Below, piece after piece: positions 25,690-35,450 of a DNA stretch of 64,000 bases (position 1 is its first letter; each line of letters opens with the position of its first letter). This DNA comes from Oceanicaulis alexandrii DSM 11625 (GTDB lineage: Bacteria; Pseudomonadota; Alphaproteobacteria; Caulobacterales; Maricaulaceae). Made by a program: the position numbers and the translations under genes. A model generated the notes under the pieces. The model searched no databases. It was given only the letters and a program-made list of their open reading frames with translations, and was not told the DNA's origin. The stretch covers positions 2,232,001 through 2,296,000 of the forward strand of contig NZ_ATUP01000001.1 in NCBI RefSeq assembly GCF_000420265.1, read 5' to 3'.

Positions 25690-27816
25690 ATGGCGCTCAA
25701 TTCTGTGATCGGCAACGCCCTGTCAGGGCTGCAGGCCTCTCAGCTCGGCTTGCGGACGGCGTCCAACAATGTCGCCAACGTCAACACGCCCGGCTATGCG
25801 CGGACAGAGCTCGCCATCACCTCACGCAATGTGGCCGGTCAGGGCATGGGCGTTCAGGTACGCGGCGTCGAGCGCATCACTGATGAGTATCTGCTTGCGG
25901 CCTCGGTGCGCGCCCAGTCTGATTACTCTGCGGCCATGGCGCGCAATGGCGCGCTGGACCGGTTGCAGGCCCAGTTCGGCGGCACGGATGACGAGACGTC
26001 GATCTTTGGCCGGTTGAACGCGGCGTTCAGCTCGCTCAGCGCGGCGGCGGCTGACAGTGCGGAAACCGTGTCTCGTCTCAGCGCAGCCTCTGAATTGCAG
26101 AGTTTCTTTGATGAAACCCAGCGTTTGTCTGTGGAGATGCGCACGCTGCGCAACGAAGCGGATACGCGGATCGGCGCCGGGGTCGGCCGGATCAACGAGA
26201 TTCTCCAGGAGATGCAGGATCTCAACATTCAGGCGCAATCGCTGAACGCCAGCGCGTCCGACACCAGCGGCGCAGCCAACCGTCAGGTTGAATTGCTGGA
26301 CGAATTGTCGAGCCTGATTGATGTGCGCACACAACGCCAGCCTGACGGGCGGGTCTTTGTCTCCACCGCCGACGGCGTCGCGCTGCTCGATAATTCGCGG
26401 CTCAATCTGGAATACACCCCGTCCGGCACGGGCAGTTACGGGCTGGATTATGGCGAGATCACCGCGGTGGTCTCCGCGTCCGGCGCGCGGGTCAGTCTGA
26501 CCCATAACATCACCTCCGGTGAAATCCGCGGCCTGATTGATCTGCGCGATCAGGACCTGCCGCAGCTCGCGGCGGCCCTGGGCGAGTTCACTGCCGGGGC
26601 GGCGGACGCGATGAATGCGGCCCATAACGACGCCACAGCCTATCCGCCGCCCAACACGCTGACGGGCCGCGACACCAGCTTGGTGGGCGGGGATGTGTTG
26701 CAAGGCTCGGGCGCCGCGACGCTGGCGATCGTCAATAATGACGGCACGCTGGTGCAGCAGGTCGCCATTACGGTCACCGGCGCCGGGTTTACGGTGGACG
26801 GCAACGCTGCGAACTCGATCACGGATCTGGTCAATGAGCTGAATACGGCGCTGGGCGCCAACGGTACGGCGAGCTTCACCAATGGCCGGCTGAGCATTGA
26901 CGCGACCAACGCCAATCACGGCGTGGCCACGGTGCAGGACGAGACCACGCCGTCCTCCATCGGCGGACGGGGCTTCGCGCATTTCTTCGGCCTTAACGAC
27001 ATCGTGGATTCAGATCGTCCCGCCTTTTTCGAGACGGGCCTGACCGCGACCAGCGCGCATGGCCTGGCGCCGGGCGGGGTGATGAGCTTCAAGGTGCTCG
27101 GCCCGAACGGCGCGCGCACGGCCGATATCGACGTGACGGTCGCCGGCGCGACCATCCAGGATCAGCTCAACGCCTTGAACGCGGCGGGAACGGGGCTGGG
27201 CGCCTACGGCTCATTCGGCATGGACGCCAATGGCGAGGTCAGTTTCACGCCCAGCGCCGGGTTTGAGCAGTATGAAGTGGTGGTCACTGGCGACACCAGC
27301 ATTCGCACCGGCACGGGAAAATCCTTCACCACGATTTTCGGGGTGTCGGAAAATTCACGGATGAGCCGGTCTGAGGGCTTTGAAGTGCGGCCTGCGATCC
27401 GGTCGGATTCCATGCTGCTCGCCATGGCCAAGCTGGATGTGACGGGCGCGTCCGCGCCAGGGGATCTGGTGGTCAGCGCGGGCGATAATCGCGGCGGTCA
27501 GGAACTGGCCGCAGCCGGGCAGGTCAAGCGCACCTTTGATGATGCGGGCGATATGCGCGGGGGTCAGTCCACCTTGATCGAATATGGCTCGCGGGTTGCG
27601 GGCAAGGTCGGCTCGGTCGCCGCGTCCGCCCAGCGCCAGGAATCGGCCGCCGCCGCGGTCAAGGAAGCCGCCGACATTAAGCGGTCGGACGTAGAAGGGG
27701 TGAGCCTTGATGAAGAGCTCGCCCGGATGATCCAGTTCCAGCAATCGTACAACGCCGCGGCGCGCCTTCTGCAGGCCGCGCGCGAGATGTCAGACACATT
27801 GCTGCGTATCGTTTAG
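25690..27816 (+). CDS. flgK: Flagellar hook-associated protein FlgK (HAP1)
   Basis: About 708 residues. The N-terminus has SVIGNALSGLQASQLGLRTA and NNVANVNTPGYAR, and the C-terminal helix GVSLDEELARMIQFQQSYNA is the FlgK hallmark. It joins hook to filament. The ATG at 25690 follows TTGGAGGCGCAC, an ideal ribosome site, so the ATG at 25675 is rejected. flgL follows after 19 bp. Confidence 0.96.
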   Translation: MALNSVIGNALSGLQASQLGLRTASNNVANVNTPGYARTELAITSRNVAGQGMGVQVRGVERITDEYLLAASVRAQSDYSAAMARNGALDRLQAQFGGTDDETSIFGRLNAAFSSLSAAAADSAETVSRLSAASELQSFFDETQRLSVEMRTLRNEADTRIGAGVGRINEILQEMQDLNIQAQSLNASASDTSGAANRQVELLDELSSLIDVRTQRQPDGRVFVSTADGVALLDNSRLNLEYTPSGTGSYGLDYGEITAVVSASGARVSLTHNITSGEIRGLIDLRDQDLPQLAAALGEFTAGAADAMNAAHNDATAYPPPNTLTGRDTSLVGGDVLQGSGAATLAIVNNDGTLVQQVAITVTGAGFTVDGNAANSITDLVNELNTALGANGTASFTNGRLSIDATNANHGVATVQDETTPSSIGGRGFAHFFGLNDIVDSDRPAFFETGLTATSAHGLAPGGVMSFKVLGPNGARTADIDVTVAGATIQDQLNALNAAGTGLGAYGSFGMDANGEVSFTPSAGFEQYEVVVTGDTSIRTGTGKSFTTIFGVSENSRMSRSEGFEVRPAIRSDSMLLAMAKLDVTGASAPGDLVVSAGDNRGGQELAAAGQVKRTFDDAGDMRGGQSTLIEYGSRVAGKVGSVAASAQRQESAAAAVKEAADIKRSDVEGVSLDEELARMIQFQQSYNAAARLLQAAREMSDTLLRIV

Positions 27817-27835
27817 GTCGGGAAGGGAGCTTAGA

Positions 27836-28747
27836 ATGAGAATTTCCACCCAAGCCGCATCCCAGGCGGCGCTCATGGATCTGATGCGCGCCCAGCGCGA
27901 AGCCTATGATGCGCGCGACCAGCTCGCCAGCGGCAAGAAGGCGCCGGACCTCAAGGGCTACGCCAACACCGCCGAGACGATCATCTCCGCGCGCGCCGCC
28001 CAGCAGCGCAGCGAATCCTTCGCGACCTCCAATAGCCGCATCATGAACCGGCTGGAGATCCAGGACCTCGCCTATCAGGAATTGTCTCAAGCCGCGACGG
28101 ACCTGCGCACGGCGCTGACCACCAATGACGGCTCCTTCATGATGGACAAGGTGCAGGAGGTCTTTGATCAGGCGTCGGCGGCGCTCAACATGCGCTTCAA
28201 CGGCTCTTACGTCTTCGGCGGCGTGCGCACGGACGCCTTGCCCTTCACTGCGGACACGATCGCAGACCTTCAGGCGGCGGCCCCGGACGTCTCGGCCATG
28301 TTTGACAACGCCCCGCGGCGCCAGACCACCATGATCGAAGAGACGATCACCATCGACATCAACTCGACCGCCTCGGAAGTCGGCACGGATCTGATGGCGT
28401 CCATCGAGCGGATCGCCGATTTCAACGCCGGGCCGGACGGTCCGTTTGATGGCCAGATCACCGAAAACCAGCAGGCGTTCCTGGAGACCGAGCTGGCCAA
28501 CATCATCGCCGCCTTTGACACGATCAATGTGGCGATGGCGGAGAACGGCTCACGCCAGAAACAGGTGGAGAACGCCACCACCGGCCATGAAAAGCGGTCC
28601 GATTACCTCACCATCATGGTGGCGGGGATCGAGGATGCGGACATGGCCGAGGCCGCGACCCGCTTCCAGCAGGCGCAAACCGCCGTGCAGGTGTCCGCCC
28701 AGACCTTCTCCACGCTCAGCCAGATCAGCCTGCTGAATTATCTCTAG
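27836..28747 (+). CDS. flgL: Flagellar hook-associated protein FlgL (HAP3)
   Basis: 303 residues of flagellin-like sequence: MRISTQAASQAALMDLMRAQ, LASGKKAPDLKGYA at the N-terminus and a C-terminal coiled helix (AATRFQQAQTAVQVSAQTFS). It caps the hook-filament junction with FlgK. GGGAGCTTAG precedes the ATG. No terminator with a T-run follows before the convergent proC. Confidence 0.93.
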   Translation: MRISTQAASQAALMDLMRAQREAYDARDQLASGKKAPDLKGYANTAETIISARAAQQRSESFATSNSRIMNRLEIQDLAYQELSQAATDLRTALTTNDGSFMMDKVQEVFDQASAALNMRFNGSYVFGGVRTDALPFTADTIADLQAAAPDVSAMFDNAPRRQTTMIEETITIDINSTASEVGTDLMASIERIADFNAGPDGPFDGQITENQQAFLETELANIIAAFDTINVAMAENGSRQKQVENATTGHEKRSDYLTIMVAGIEDADMAEAATRFQQAQTAVQVSAQTFSTLSQISLLNYL

Positions 28748-28816
28748 AGCCTTTTCAGCGAAAGTGGGGACCGGTTTCGCGGTTCGAAAACACGTCCAGC
28801 AAAGGCGCGCCCGGGT

Positions 28817-29665
28817 CTAGTCGCCCGCGCTCTGGCTGCCCATCTTGCGGCCCCGACGCTCGGCGGCGGCGACGGCGTTGCGGACAAGTCCGGGCAGCCC
28901 GCCCCCGTTCATCAGCGCATCGAGACCGGCCTGGGTGGCGCCGCCGGGACTGGTCACAGCCCGGCGCAGCTCGTCCGGTTCGCCCTGGCCCGCCTTCATC
29001 AACGCGCCGGCGCCGGCGACGGTCTGTTTGGCGAGAGTCAGGGCGAGCGCGCGCGGCAGGCCTTCCGCTTCCGCCGCTGCGGCCAGCGCCTCGGTAAACA
29101 AGAACACATAGGCGGGGCCGGAGCCCGAGACCGCCGTCACCGCATCCATCAGCCGCTCATCGGAAATCCACTCCACCAGCCCGGCGGGCTTGAGCAATCT
29201 CTCCACGCGTTTTTCATACAGCTTGGTGTCGGCGATCGGGTTGGCCACGCACACGGTCATCCCTTCGCCGATCGCGGCGGGCGTGTTGGGCATGGCGCGC
29301 ACGATGGGACGGTCCGGCAAGGCTTTCGACAAGGTGCGCAAGGGCACGCCTGCGGCGATCGAAATCACCAGCGCGTCCAGCGGCAGGTCGTCATTGAGAG
29401 CGCTGAGCACTGGGCGCACCTGATCGGGCTTGATCGCCACCACCAGCGTGCCGAGCGTGCGCGCCAGCTCGGGCGTCAGGGCGTCCGCCTGCGCCACGCC
29501 GCGCGTCTCGATCAGCGCCTGGGCGCCGACGCCGGGCCGGGGGTCGATCAGAATAATGTCATCGGCGCTAATGCCGCCGCGCGCTTTGCGCAGCCAGCCC
29601 TGTGCCAGTGCAGACCCCATTCGGCCCGCGCCCAGCAGGCCGATCCGGCCCTCAATGTCTGACAT
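28817..29665 (-). CDS. proC: Pyrroline-5-carboxylate reductase
   Basis: 282 residues. The Rossmann start IGLLGAGRMGSALAQGWL and the C-terminal signature (TLAKQTVAGAGALMKAGQGEPDELRRAVTSPGGATQAGLDAL) identify ProC, the last enzyme of proline synthesis, using NAD(P)H. It is 18 bp downstream of the ybjN-like gene on the same strand. Confidence 0.96.
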   Translation of the reverse strand: MSDIEGRIGLLGAGRMGSALAQGWLRKARGGISADDIILIDPRPGVGAQALIETRGVAQADALTPELARTLGTLVVAIKPDQVRPVLSALNDDLPLDALVISIAAGVPLRTLSKALPDRPIVRAMPNTPAAIGEGMTVCVANPIADTKLYEKRVERLLKPAGLVEWISDERLMDAVTAVSGSGPAYVFLFTEALAAAAEAEGLPRALALTLAKQTVAGAGALMKAGQGEPDELRRAVTSPGGATQAGLDALMNGGGLPGLVRNAVAAAERRGRKMGSQSAGD

Positions 29666-29683
29666 AAGTGCGTTCGGGTCCTT

Positions 29684-30181
29684 TTAGGCCTCTCCGGCCG
29701 TGTCGAACATGGCGGCGGCCACGGCTTCGAGCGGAGTCTTACCGCTCCAGAGCAGATAGTGGAACGCCGGATACAGTCGTTCGCCCGCTTCTTTCGCCGC
29801 TTCGATCAGCGCGGCCCCTTGCGCGACGGAGACATTTTCCGCTTCCGGCAAGGTCAGCGCGTGGCGAAAGACGACCGAGCCGTCTTCATGCCAGATCTCG
29901 AAATGACCGATCCAGAGGCGCTCGTTCAGCCGCGCCACCAGCTCGCAGACATCCTTGTAGCGGCTGTCGGGCGCCTTCAGGTCGAGCGCGGAAAAGACGT
30001 GGATCACATCCAGATCGGGCCGATAGGCGAACCAGATCTGATGGTCACGCCAGGAGCCCGGCACCGCCATATGCAGTTCCAGATCGTCGCGCTCATAGGC
30101 GTATTGCGCCGTCAGGACGGCTTGTTCGATGCTTTCCAGCGGATCCATCGCAATGATGGTTTCCTGGGTGGTGAGATCCAT
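29684..30181 (-). CDS. YbjN-domain protein
   Basis: 165 residues with a two-layer alpha/beta pattern (WFAYRPDLDVIHVFSALDLKAPD, VCELVARLNERLWIGHFEIW, VVFRHALTLPEAE) typical of the YbjN / type III chaperone-like fold. In alphaproteobacteria it is usually found beside proC, as here. The molecular role is unknown. Confidence 0.85.
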   Translation of the reverse strand: MDLTTQETIIAMDPLESIEQAVLTAQYAYERDDLELHMAVPGSWRDHQIWFAYRPDLDVIHVFSALDLKAPDSRYKDVCELVARLNERLWIGHFEIWHEDGSVVFRHALTLPEAENVSVAQGAALIEAAKEAGERLYPAFHYLLWSGKTPLEAVAAAMFDTAGEA

Positions 30182-30296
30182 GATGGTCCTCTAGCCCCTC
30201 GCTGCGCCTGGCGACTCAGTTCGCCGCCCATAAGGAACGGTATGCGCCCCGATCCCCGGGGTGCAAGCGCTCAGCGTTAGGGAAATTGTAAGTGGT

Positions 30297-30602
30297 TTAT
30301 TCAGCGGATTTTTTTGCTGTGGAAGTCTTGGCGGCCGGTTTCGCCCGGCTCGGCTTTTTCGCCGATTGGGCTTCCAGGTCCGCCAGACGGGCCTCCAGCG
30401 ATTGAAGCCGGGCGGCGCTGGCGTCCGCTTCGGCCCGCAGAGCCTCAAACTCGTCACGGCTGACAAGGTCCAGTTCGGACGCCATGCGCTCGGCCTGGGC
30501 GCGAAACACCGCGCGCGCTTCGTCGCCTGCAGCTTGCGCCGCGCTGAAAGCGTCGGTCATCAGATCGGCCAGATCTGCGAACATTGGGTTGCGGGACTGC
30601 AT
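30297..30602 (-). CDS. UbiK-like accessory protein (BMFP family)
   Basis: The ATG at 30602 gives 101 residues: an N-terminal amphipathic helix (FADLADLMTDAFSAAQAAGDE), a coiled coil (FEALRAEADASAARLQSLEARLADLEAQ) and a Lys/Ala-rich tail. This matches the BMFP/UbiK family, which binds membranes and assists ubiquinone synthesis. The longer upstream frame is not supported. It is divergent from lgt. Confidence 0.83.
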   Translation of the reverse strand: MQSRNPMFADLADLMTDAFSAAQAAGDEARAVFRAQAERMASELDLVSRDEFEALRAEADASAARLQSLEARLADLEAQSAKKPSRAKPAAKTSTAKKSAE

Positions 30603-30730
30603 GACATCACCGTGTGCTCTGCTATGAAGACCCATATAGGCGTCTGTGGCCCCGCTAGGCAATGCGGCGCCGCGTTGTCTAACAGTTAACAATCGGGCTT
30701 TACGGCCGAATTATTTTTCTGGAGCCTTTC

Positions 30731-31612
30731 ATGATAGGCGCATGCCCCGCCAGCTTCGACCTGATCGACCCGGTTCTGTTTTCGATACCGGAGATCGCCG
30801 GCCTCGGCCCGTTTCCCATCCGCTGGTATGCGATCGCCTATATCGCCGGGCTCTTCCTGGGTCTGTACTGGGTGTTGCGTCTGGTGTCCCAGGGGCGCCT
30901 CTGGGGGCTGACGCCCAAAACCCAGACCGCGCCATACAGCCGCGCCTTCGTGGACGATCTGGTGCTGTGGATCATGATCGGCATCATCGGCGGCGGACGG
31001 CTGGGCTATGTGCTCTTCTACAACACCTCGATGATCTGGGAGGAGCCGGTGCGCGTGGTCACCGGCATCACAGACGGCGGCATGAGCTTTCATGGCGGGC
31101 TTCTGGGCGTGACTCTGGCGATGGTGTTCACCGCGCGCGCTTACAAAGCGCCCTTGCTGCGGGTTTCGGACGCGGTGGCGGCGGCGACGCCTATCGGCTT
31201 GTTGTTCGGGCGTCTGGCCAATTTCATCAATGGCGAGCTGTGGGGGCGTCCGGCGCCGGACCTGCCCTGGGCCATGCGATTCTCCGCCGATCCCACCTGT
31301 CAGCTGCGCCACCCCAGCCAGCTGTATGAAGCGGCGCTTGAGGGCGTGGTGCTGTTCGTGATCCTGACGGTGCTGATCTACCGGTTCCGGGCGCTCAGCC
31401 GTCCGGGGCTTCTGACGGGCGCTTTCCTGGCGGGCTATGGCGTGTTCCGCGCCTTCGTCGAGGTGTTCCGGGAGCCTGACCGGCAAATGCCCGAAGCGCT
31501 GCAGGGCTATGTGACCATGGGCATGGTGCTGTGCATTCCCATGATCGCCGCGGGCGCCTATCTGGTCTGGCGGGCCCGCCGGAATCCGGCCGTGGGCGCG
31601 CGCAAAGCCTGA
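30731..31612 (+). CDS. lgt: Prolipoprotein diacylglyceryl transferase
   Basis: 293 residues with seven membrane spans and the Lgt signature GRLANFINGELWGR; the catalytic His-Gly pair is in SFHGGLLG. It adds diacylglycerol to the lipobox cysteine of lipoproteins at the inner membrane. Its stop lies 23 bp from the next ATG. Confidence 0.97.
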   Translation: MIGACPASFDLIDPVLFSIPEIAGLGPFPIRWYAIAYIAGLFLGLYWVLRLVSQGRLWGLTPKTQTAPYSRAFVDDLVLWIMIGIIGGGRLGYVLFYNTSMIWEEPVRVVTGITDGGMSFHGGLLGVTLAMVFTARAYKAPLLRVSDAVAAATPIGLLFGRLANFINGELWGRPAPDLPWAMRFSADPTCQLRHPSQLYEAALEGVVLFVILTVLIYRFRALSRPGLLTGAFLAGYGVFRAFVEVFREPDRQMPEALQGYVTMGMVLCIPMIAAGAYLVWRARRNPAVGARKA

Positions 31613-31635
31613 ACCTATACGAGGACGCCTCTTTC

Positions 31636-32766
31636 ATGAGCGATGATGACTTTCGCCCGGCGCAGATGATCAAAGAGCGCCTGCAGGACCGTTTGCGCAG
31701 CGAGGGCGCGCTGTCGGTTGCGGCCTATATGGCCGAGGCGCTGTTTCATCCCATGGCGGGGTTTTACGCCACGAAAGACCCGCTGGGCGCGGCGAACGAC
31801 TTCATCACCGCGCCTGAGATCAGCCAGATGTTCGGCGAGCTTCTGGGCCTGTGGGCGGCGGAATGCTGGATGCAGATGGGCGCGCCGTCGCGCTTCGAGC
31901 TGATCGAGCTGGGTCCGGGCACAGGCCGGATGATGAGCGACATGCTGCGCGCGGGCCGCGCCGCGCCGGGCTTTCTGGATGCGGTGCATGTGACGCTGGT
32001 CGAAGCCTCGCCGGCCTTGAAAATGGTGCAGGGGCAGACGCTGGCGAACGCGCCGGTTCCGGTCCACTGGGCGAAGGATTTCGAGAAAACCCCGTCCGGC
32101 CCCGCGGTGGTGATCGGCAATGAGTTTCTGGACTGTCTGCCGATCCGCCAGGCGGTCCGGCATCAGGGCCAGTGGCGCGAGCGCGTGGTGACCCTGCACC
32201 CCGAAGATCAGGACCGCTTCGTCTTCGGTCTTGGCCCGATGCTGAGCGATTCGGATATCGGCTATATCGCCCCCGCCTTGCGCAAGTCCGAAGACGGCGC
32301 GCTGGTGGAGCTGCGTCCCGGCGATCAGCAGCAGATGGAGCAATTGGCCAATCGCTTCAAACGCGATCCCGGCTACGCCCTGTTTGTGGATTACGGCTCG
32401 GCAAAACCTGAAACCGGCGACACGCTGCAAGCGATCCGCGCCCATCAGAAAGTGGACCCGCTGGACGCGCCCGGCACGGCGGACCTGACGGCCTGGGTGG
32501 ATTTTGACCGCTTGTTGCGTCTGGGGCTTGATGCGGGCCTTGCGGCGTTCGGGCCCATGACCCAGGGCGAGTTCCTGACCGAGCTGGGGATCGAGCAACG
32601 CGCGGCGGTGCTGTCGAAATCCGTGGATGAGGCGGGCCAGGCCCGGCTGAAGCGCCAGATGCACCGGCTGGTTTCGCCTGAGGATATGGGCGAGCTGTTC
32701 AAGCTGGCGGCGTTCAGCTCCGACGGTCTGCCGCCCGCGCCGGGGATCGCGCCGTTCAGCCGTTAG
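31636..32766 (+). CDS. SAM-dependent methyltransferase, NDUFAF7/MidA family
   Basis: 376 residues with the SAM-binding motif ELIELGPGTGRMMSDML and the family stretches HPMAGFYATKDPLGAANDFITAPEISQMFGELLG. Mitochondrial NDUFAF7 methylates an arginine of complex I; the bacterial role is inferred to be similar. The ATG at 31636 follows GAGGA. lgt-methyltransferase is a usual alphaproteobacterial pair. Confidence 0.9.
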   Translation: MSDDDFRPAQMIKERLQDRLRSEGALSVAAYMAEALFHPMAGFYATKDPLGAANDFITAPEISQMFGELLGLWAAECWMQMGAPSRFELIELGPGTGRMMSDMLRAGRAAPGFLDAVHVTLVEASPALKMVQGQTLANAPVPVHWAKDFEKTPSGPAVVIGNEFLDCLPIRQAVRHQGQWRERVVTLHPEDQDRFVFGLGPMLSDSDIGYIAPALRKSEDGALVELRPGDQQQMEQLANRFKRDPGYALFVDYGSAKPETGDTLQAIRAHQKVDPLDAPGTADLTAWVDFDRLLRLGLDAGLAAFGPMTQGEFLTELGIEQRAAVLSKSVDEAGQARLKRQMHRLVSPEDMGELFKLAAFSSDGLPPAPGIAPFSR

Positions 32767-33149
32767 CTCTCAGACAGATGCGCCTCGATGATGCGGGCGA
32801 TGACGCGCTCATATTCCTCAAGATCTGACGGTTTGACGAAATAGCCGTCAGCGCCTGCTGCGAGCGCGATGCGGATTTCATCTTTCAGATTGGAGGTGGA
32901 CAGGCTGATGCACGGCACGCCCGTCATCTTCTGACAGGCCTTGACCAGCTTGATGAAGTCTGTGCCGGACATGCCGGGCAACCGGCTGTCCACCAGGCAA
33001 AAGTCGGGCTTGGCGGCGTCGCTGCGGATATAGTCCAGCGCATCTTCGGCCCGCTCAAAGACCTTGAAATCAGAAAAGCCGCGCGCCGTCAGGGCGTCGG
33101 TGATCAAGGTCGCGTCAATCAGGCTGTCTTCAATGATCAGGCTCGTCAT
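32763..33149 (-). CDS. Single-domain response regulator
   Basis: 128 residues, receiver domain only: acidic pocket EDSLID near residue 7, phospho-acceptor Asp54 (CLVDSRLPG), Ser/Thr at SLSTSN, and Lys in YFVKPSD. There is no output domain. It overlaps the end of the histidine-kinase gene by 20 bp, so it is almost certainly that kinase's partner. The product would pass phosphate on or act by protein contact. Confidence 0.9.
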   Translation of the reverse strand: MTSLIIEDSLIDATLITDALTARGFSDFKVFERAEDALDYIRSDAAKPDFCLVDSRLPGMSGTDFIKLVKACQKMTGVPCISLSTSNLKDEIRIALAAGADGYFVKPSDLEEYERVIARIIEAHLSES

Positions 33150-34302
33150 CACTCAACTCCTTAATCACGGGAAAGGTCAGGATGAACCGCGCCCCGTCCT
33201 CATAGTCAGGATCGACCAGGATCGTACCATCATGAGCCTCCATGATCCGGGCGCAGAAAGCCAGCCCTACGCCCGACCCTGGCACATCGCTGCGATAGCG
33301 TTGCATCATCTTGAACACGCCTGTCCTTTGAGTCTCGGGAATCCCGGGGCCGTTATCGGCGAAGCGGATCACGAGCCCCTGTGCGCTGTCATGGCTGTCT
33401 ACCGTCAGGATGACCTGCGGCGTGTCAGCGTATTTGACCGCGTTATCGATCAGATTGCGAAACAGGTGCGCCAGCAAGGTCTCGTCGCCTTGCACCAACG
33501 GCTCTCCCTCGATGCGCAGCGAGATCGGCGCCTCTGGGTAATAGTCGTGCAACAAGGCTTCCAGCATCGGTTTGATCGCGGTCGCGTTTGCTGCCGCCTT
33601 GGTTTCCACCAGATCGGAATAGCTCAGCAATGTGTCGATCAGCACCAGCATGTCGCGGGACTTGGACTTCACGTCCTTGAGATAGCCGACCGCTTTTTCG
33701 TTGGCTGTGTCATCCAGCTCACGCTGGGCGAGATCGGCCAGCAATGAGATTTGCCGCGCCGGCGCCTTGAGGTCATGAGACGCGCCGGCGGCGAAATCGC
33801 GCAGCGTGCCGTTGGAGCGTTCCAGCTCGGAAGTCCGTCGTTGCACCTGACGCTCCAGCGAGTTGGTCAATTGCTTGAGCTGGCGTTCGGCGCCTGTGCG
33901 TAGAAGCACTTCGTCTTGAAGGCTTTTATTGCTTTGCGCCAATTGCTCGCTGCTCGGCATGGCCAGCGCTTTGGGCAAGAGCGGCCAGAGCACGACAGCG
34001 GTCGCTACAGACACAATGGCGGTGGCGAGTTTCAGCCCGCCTTCAATGAAATAGGCCGGCGTCCAGACCGTGTAGATCGAGAATAAATGGGTGACGCCGC
34101 AGAGAATGATGAAAAGAATGAACAGATACGCGACCGGTCGGAACAGGATGTCGGGGCGCTTTACGGAGATCCACCAGATCACCACCGGTATGGACAGATA
34201 GGACAGACCGATCAGCACATCCGCCATGACATGCATGATCAGGATGTCCAGACGCCATAAATAGCACATGCCATGCGGCATGAATCCGTGGAGCGATTGC
34301 AT
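33130..34302 (-). CDS. Histidine kinase with an ethylene-receptor (ETR1)-like membrane domain
   Basis: 390 residues from the ATG at 34302 (AGGGG upstream). Three N-terminal helices match the ETR1 ethylene-binding domain: Asp28, Tyr35, Ile38, Pro39, Ile65, Cys68 and His72 correspond to ETR1 D25, Y32, I35, P36, I62, C65 and H69 with a constant offset of three. In ETR1 these residues are required for ethylene binding, C65 and H69 through Cu(I). A coiled coil (about 125-165), a HisKA dimerisation domain with His176 (GASHDLKAPAR) and a HATPase domain (NLIDNAVKYAD, DNGPGIP, GSGVGLAF) follow. There is no GAF domain, unlike ETR1. The response regulator follows, overlapping. Confidence 0.9.
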   Translation of the reverse strand: MQSLHGFMPHGMCYLWRLDILIMHVMADVLIGLSYLSIPVVIWWISVKRPDILFRPVAYLFILFIILCGVTHLFSIYTVWTPAYFIEGGLKLATAIVSVATAVVLWPLLPKALAMPSSEQLAQSNKSLQDEVLLRTGAERQLKQLTNSLERQVQRRTSELERSNGTLRDFAAGASHDLKAPARQISLLADLAQRELDDTANEKAVGYLKDVKSKSRDMLVLIDTLLSYSDLVETKAAANATAIKPMLEALLHDYYPEAPISLRIEGEPLVQGDETLLAHLFRNLIDNAVKYADTPQVILTVDSHDSAQGLVIRFADNGPGIPETQRTGVFKMMQRYRSDVPGSGVGLAFCARIMEAHDGTILVDPDYEDGARFILTFPVIKELSDDEPDH

Positions 34303-34517
34303 GGGACCCCTGAAAGCTTTTGCAGAACATGATGATTTTGAGGTTAGCGCTCTTAAGACAATGTTCCAGTAAAAGGCGAGCTGTTCCCCCAAAAGGGGAA
34401 AATCGTCCGTTTACGTCATGTGAGCCTTGTCGGCAGACCGGGCGCCGCGCCGCTTTGCCAGCCGCGCTTATCCTGCTATGAGCGCGCCGCGGCTCAGAAC
34501 ACGGGAGAGGGCGGATC

Positions 34518-35450
34518 ATGAAACTGATGTGCGGCAACGCCAACCGGCCATTGGCGAAGGCCATTGCAGATTATCTTGACGCCCCTCTGTCGGATGTTGA
34601 GATCGAACGCTTCGCCGACGGCGAGTTGTTCGTGCGCATTGACGAGAACATGCGCGGCCAGGATGTCTTCATCATCCAGCCGACCTCAGAGCCGGCCAAT
34701 GACCATCTGATGGAGCTGTTGATCTGCATGGACGCGCTGGCGCGCGCCAGCGCCAACCGGATCACCGCCGTCATCCCGTATTTCGGCTATGCCCGGCAGG
34801 ACCGCAAAACCGGCGGCCGCACCCCGATCACGGCCAAGCTGGTGGCCAATCTGGTCGCGGAAGCCGGCGCGCACCGGGTTCTGACCATTGATCTGCATGC
34901 GGGCCAGATCCAGGGCTTTTTCGATATTCCGACCGACAACCTGTTCGCCACACCGGTGATCGAAGATGACATCCGCAAGCATTACGATGTGGAAGACCTT
35001 CTGATCGTCTCGCCGGATGTGGGCGGGGTGGTGCGCGCACGCTCGCTGGCCGGGCGACTGGGCGCAGACATCGCCATTGTCGACAAACGCCGGCCGAAGG
35101 CGGGCGAGTCAGAAGTGATGAACATTATCGGCGATGTTGAAGGTCGCCGTTGCATCATCTTTGACGACATCATCGATTCGGGCGGCACGCTGTGCAACGC
35201 CGCGGCGGCATTGAAGGATCAAGGCGCCAAGGAAGTCTCCGCCTACATCACCCATGGCGTGTTGTCAGGCAAGGCGGTGGAGCGGATCTCCGGTTCGGTG
35301 CTGAAAGAGCTGGTGGTGACCGATTCCATTGATGTCACCGCCAAGGTCAAGGCGAGCAAGAATATCCGCTCGCTGTCCGTGGCGCCGCTTCTGGGCGAGG
35401 CGATCCGCCGGATCGCCAATGACGAGTCCGTCTCCAAACTGTTTGACTAG
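34518..35450 (+). CDS. prs: Ribose-phosphate pyrophosphokinase (PRPP synthetase)
   Basis: 310 residues. It has [20 protein letters not shown], the class I catalytic flexible-loop region, and the PRPP-binding loop [16 protein letters not shown]. It makes PRPP from ribose-5-phosphate and ATP for nucleotides, histidine and tryptophan. GGGAGAGGGCGGATC precedes the ATG. It is divergent from the ETR1-like kinase. Confidence 0.97.
   Translation: MKLMCGNANRPLAKAIADYLDAPLSDVEIERFADGELFVRIDENMRGQDVFIIQPTSEPANDHLMELLICMDALARASANRITAVIPYFGYARQDRKTGGRTPITAKLVANLVAEAGAHRVLTIDLHAGQIQGFFDIPTDNLFATPVIEDDIRKHYDVEDLLIVSPDVGGVVRARSLAGRLGADIAIVDKRRPKAGESEVMNIIGDVEGRRCIIFDDIIDSGGTLCNAAAALKDQGAKEVSAYITHGVLSGKAVERISGSVLKELVVTDSIDVTAKVKASKNIRSLSVAPLLGEAIRRIANDESVSKLFD

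Noticed and set aside
28748-28816. Possible terminator between flgL and proC
   Set aside because: The TTTTCAGCGAAA...GGTTTCGC sequence has no strong stem and no T-run; it looks more like a common intergenic element.
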